Of a stretch of DNA of 20,082 bases, positions 18,390 through 20,082 are shown in pieces. Source of the stretch: Isoetes engelmannii. Lineage: Eukaryota; Streptophyta; Lycopodiopsida; Isoetales; Isoetaceae. The stretch covers positions 1-20,082 of the forward strand of contig JAANSK020290267.1 in the NCBI GenBank assembly GCA_011763485.2, read 5' to 3'. The notes under the pieces are model-generated. The model made no database searches. It had not been told where the DNA came from and saw nothing but the letters and a program-made list of their open reading frames with translations. A program made the translations under genes and the position numbers. How positions within the stretch are numbered: the stretch's first letter is position 1; each line of letters opens with the position of its first letter.

Positions 18390-18480
18390 GAGCCTGATGT
18401 AAATATATATATATACAAGTCACGCACCGTTGGGGCAGGCGCATCGTTCCTATTGTGTATGTTTGTACGGCGCATCCGGC
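18390..18480. repeat. TATA-rich module, copy 3 of 3
   Basis: AGCCTGATGTAAATATATAT runs into TATACAAGTCACGCACCGTT, and further on GCATCGTTCCTATTGTGTAT, TGTACGGCGCATCCGG. It aligns with 10831-10895 with a short insertion (GGGGCAGGCG) after ACCGTT. On the minus strand it precedes a GC-rich island and a gene, the same arrangement as copy 2. Confidence 0.7.
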
Positions 18481-18529
18481 CTACGACGCATATTCCAATT
18501 TTAGCATATTTGCGAAGTTAGAAAAGAAC

Positions 18530-18870
18530 TTTGTATTTTTAGATTGAGGTACTTGTTCATACGCATCTGGAACAGTCTAGAACATTCTAAAATACTCTAT
18601 TTTGAGTGTATGCAAAGTTAGAAAAAACTTTCTATTTTTAGACTAAGCTGTTTAACTACATGCATCTAGAATATGATAGAACTATACAGAGCATTCTATT
18701 TTGGGTCCTTGCAAAATTTTCAAAAAAACCTTCTATTTTTAGATTGAGGTGCTTAATCACATGCATCTAGAATATGCTAGAACATTCTAGAACTGTGTAG
18801 AACATTCTGGAACATTCTATTTCGTGTCCTTGTAAAATTTTCAAAAAAACCTTCTATTTTTAGATTGAGG
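18530..18870. repeat. Tandem repeat, units about 100-120 bp, with TCTAGAA core
   Basis: TATTTTTAGATTGAGG or a close variant begins units near 18534, 18633, 18734 and 18855. Each full unit then carries CATCTAGAATATG..TAGAAC and a tail with TTTCAAAAAAACCTTCTA. Later units gain extra GAAC/ATTCT pentamers. The array grades into the denser TTC/GAA region to the right. Confidence 0.85.
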
Positions 18871-19290
18871 AGCTTACTGAGGTGATTATCAGTCTAGGAT
18901 ATTCTAAAATATTGAAGTTTGCAAGTTTTTCAAGTTTCTAGAATGTTCTATAAGTTTCTTGAAGTTTTTTGAAGCTTCTTCACAAAGTTTTTTGAAGTTT
19001 AAAGTTTTTTTTGAAGTTTTTGGAATGTTCTAGAACATTCTTAAAGTTTTTTGAAGGTTCTTGAAGTTGTTTGGATTTTCTTAATGAAGTTTCCTGATTC
19101 TAGAAGTTTCTAGGACTTTCTTCCAGAACTAAGAGTTTCTAGAAGATTTTAAGAAGTTCTAGAAGCTTCTAGAGGATTCTAGAATGTTCTACGAGATTCT
19201 TCTAAAAGCTTCTAGAACAGTCCAAAACTATCTAGCATTCTAGAACTTTCTAGAATAGACGTGCTTACCCATAAGCATCTAGAAGACTCA
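18870..19290. repeat. TTC/GAA pentamer-rich region
   Basis: The stretch is built of GAAGTTTT, TTCTAGAA and GAATGTTC words. By eye about fifteen TCTAGA sites fall between 18540 and 19280. Examples of in-register nGAAn/nTTCn units are 19022-19041 (four perfect pentamers) and 19156-19190 (seven pentamers, one imperfect). No open frame. Confidence 0.85.
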
Positions 19291-19401
19291 AGATTGGCGC
19301 CGAACCGCAATGCCTATCCTTATGCCAAATTCCCCTTTATATACTGAAAAAAGAGTCTCTTTTTTGCATGAATGCATGTGGGATATATGTGCAAACCCTA
19401 A

Positions 19402-19426
19402 ATTCTGGAATATTCCAGAACTTTCT
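19402..19426. promoter_or_regulatory. Perfect five-pentamer heat-shock-element-like site
   Basis: ATTCT GGAAT ATTCC AGAAC TTTCT is five alternating nTTCn/nGAAn pentamers without a mismatch, the binding consensus of heat shock factor trimers. The inner 18 bp (19403-19420) are a perfect palindrome. No gene is recognised on either side within the window, so its target is unknown. Confidence 0.55.
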
Positions 19427-19990
19427 AGGACCATTAGGATATTAGGGAACCTTAACAATATAAAAAAACTAATACAATTGAGAATGGGAATATGCAGACT
19501 TGGTTAAAGGGCTTTCCCCCAAAACCCCCTTTGTGAGGGTGAGAGGGTAGGGGTTCAATTTTGTTATAATGCAAAAAAAATTTGGGAGATTTCCAAAAAT
19601 GTGTTCCCAATCTGAGACTCATCTGTTTGAGGGTGTGTTCCTTGATTGAATGCTAACTAAGTCTTTGTATAAAGGATTTAGCATGCTAAGGAAGTGTAAT
19701 GAGTGAGGATAAGGTAATGTAGTTTTTGTCATTGGTTTCCGTATAACAATTTAGGATCATCGAGCAATTGTAACTTCATTGAGGAGATAAATGATGGATT
19801 GTATTTTAATTAAGTGTTTGCATAAAGCATTTGCAAAGTGGTTAGTGAATTTTCCCTACTCAAGCAATTGTCAGCCATGCTTGAAATTGGCAAATGCAAT
19901 AGAAGCAGAGGTCATGAATATGAGCTTTGAGCAGGGCAAGTGTAGATGAGGTTGGTAAGTGGTTATGTGCTAGGGAACCGGCCGGATTGA
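19427..19990. other. Non-coding stretch, no gene recognised
   Basis: AT-rich except for a run of C and G words at 19514-19555. The only open frame (19310-19507 plus) has no motif and starts inside the pentamer-rich flank. No repeat matched elsewhere in the window. Confidence 0.4.
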
Positions 19991-20082
19991 GGGGTTTCCG
20001 GCCGGTAAACCTTCAGGCGGCGCCACCGAGCGGCGTTAGCCGCGAGGCGGCGCCGCCTGAAGGTTTACCGGCCGGAAACCCC
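19991..20082. repeat. GC-rich near-perfect inverted repeat (hairpin), reaching the window end
   Basis: Arms 19991-20024 and 20049-20082 are perfect reverse complements over 34 bp (outer end GGGGTTTCCGGCCGG). The 24-nt middle contains a second inverted repeat, GCGGC GTTA GCCGC, so the whole 92 nt can fold as one long hairpin with small bulges. The GC content is far above the surroundings. The right arm ends at the last base, so the repeat may extend or be an element end continuing outside. Confidence 0.95.

Noticed and set aside
18168-18521. Plus-strand frames over the GC-rich island and TATA module
   Set aside because: They run through the TA repeat (giving IYIYK) and the C-rich stretch; no splice sites, no domain, and two frames are equally open.
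19295-19305. TGGCGCCGAAC, like a tRNA primer-binding site of LTR elements
   Set aside because: Only about ten bases fit, no LTR end (CA) precedes it, and no gag or pol follows within the window.
19540-19556. GGGGTTCAATTTTG as a tRNA or SINE B box
   Set aside because: Only half of the B-box consensus fits and no A box or cloverleaf can be drawn upstream.

Overview
The window looks like nuclear DNA of a land plant or a close green relative. It is AT-rich, with small exons, mostly short GT-AG introns (41 to 93 bp where both ends are clear, plus some longer ones), a plant-type LINE and Copia-type LTR elements. I see no bacterial operon, no CRISPR array, no rRNA and no convincing tRNA. Species cannot be fixed from the sequence alone.

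Layout, left to right. 1-3979 is the minus-strand body of an APE-type LINE (ORF1 coiled coil plus RNA-binding core, endonuclease, reverse transcriptase, C-terminal CCHC-like knuckle), broken by several frameshifts and stops and running out of the window at its 3' end. 4331-4943 holds a TATA-rich module followed by a degenerate tandem array. 5236-8595 is a cluster of small host gene pieces: a minus-strand terminal exon that received a tiny poly(A) insertion with a 20-bp target duplication; a possible head-to-head pair at 6.1/6.3 kb; a convincing compact three-exon minus-strand gene (7294-7890, 149 aa); and a plus-strand multi-exon remnant (7940-8595). 8825-10480 is an internally duplicated minus-strand gene whose exons occur in two to three diverged copies. 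10480-10895 is a C-rich island ending in a second copy of the TATA module.

12126-14783 is a plus-strand Copia pol fossil with a long open stretch. It abuts, tail to tail, the 3' end of a second, minus-strand Copia (RNase H end, polypurine tract, about 0.5-kb LTR; 14784-15495). 16055-18200 contains a series of minus-strand exons of an unrecognised gene that encodes a hydrophobic segment followed by an acidic stretch; its 5' end lies in another GC-rich island with a third TATA module at 18390-18480. 18530-19430 is packed with TTC/GAA pentamers that form many heat-shock-element-like arrays. The window ends in a GC-rich, nearly perfect 92-nt hairpin (19991-20082).

Most gene models here are read from exon-like open stretches and splice consensus. 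None of the host genes could be named. The best candidates for something undescribed are the heat-shock-element-like array, the TATA module shared by different loci, the terminal hairpin, and the duplicated-exon gene.
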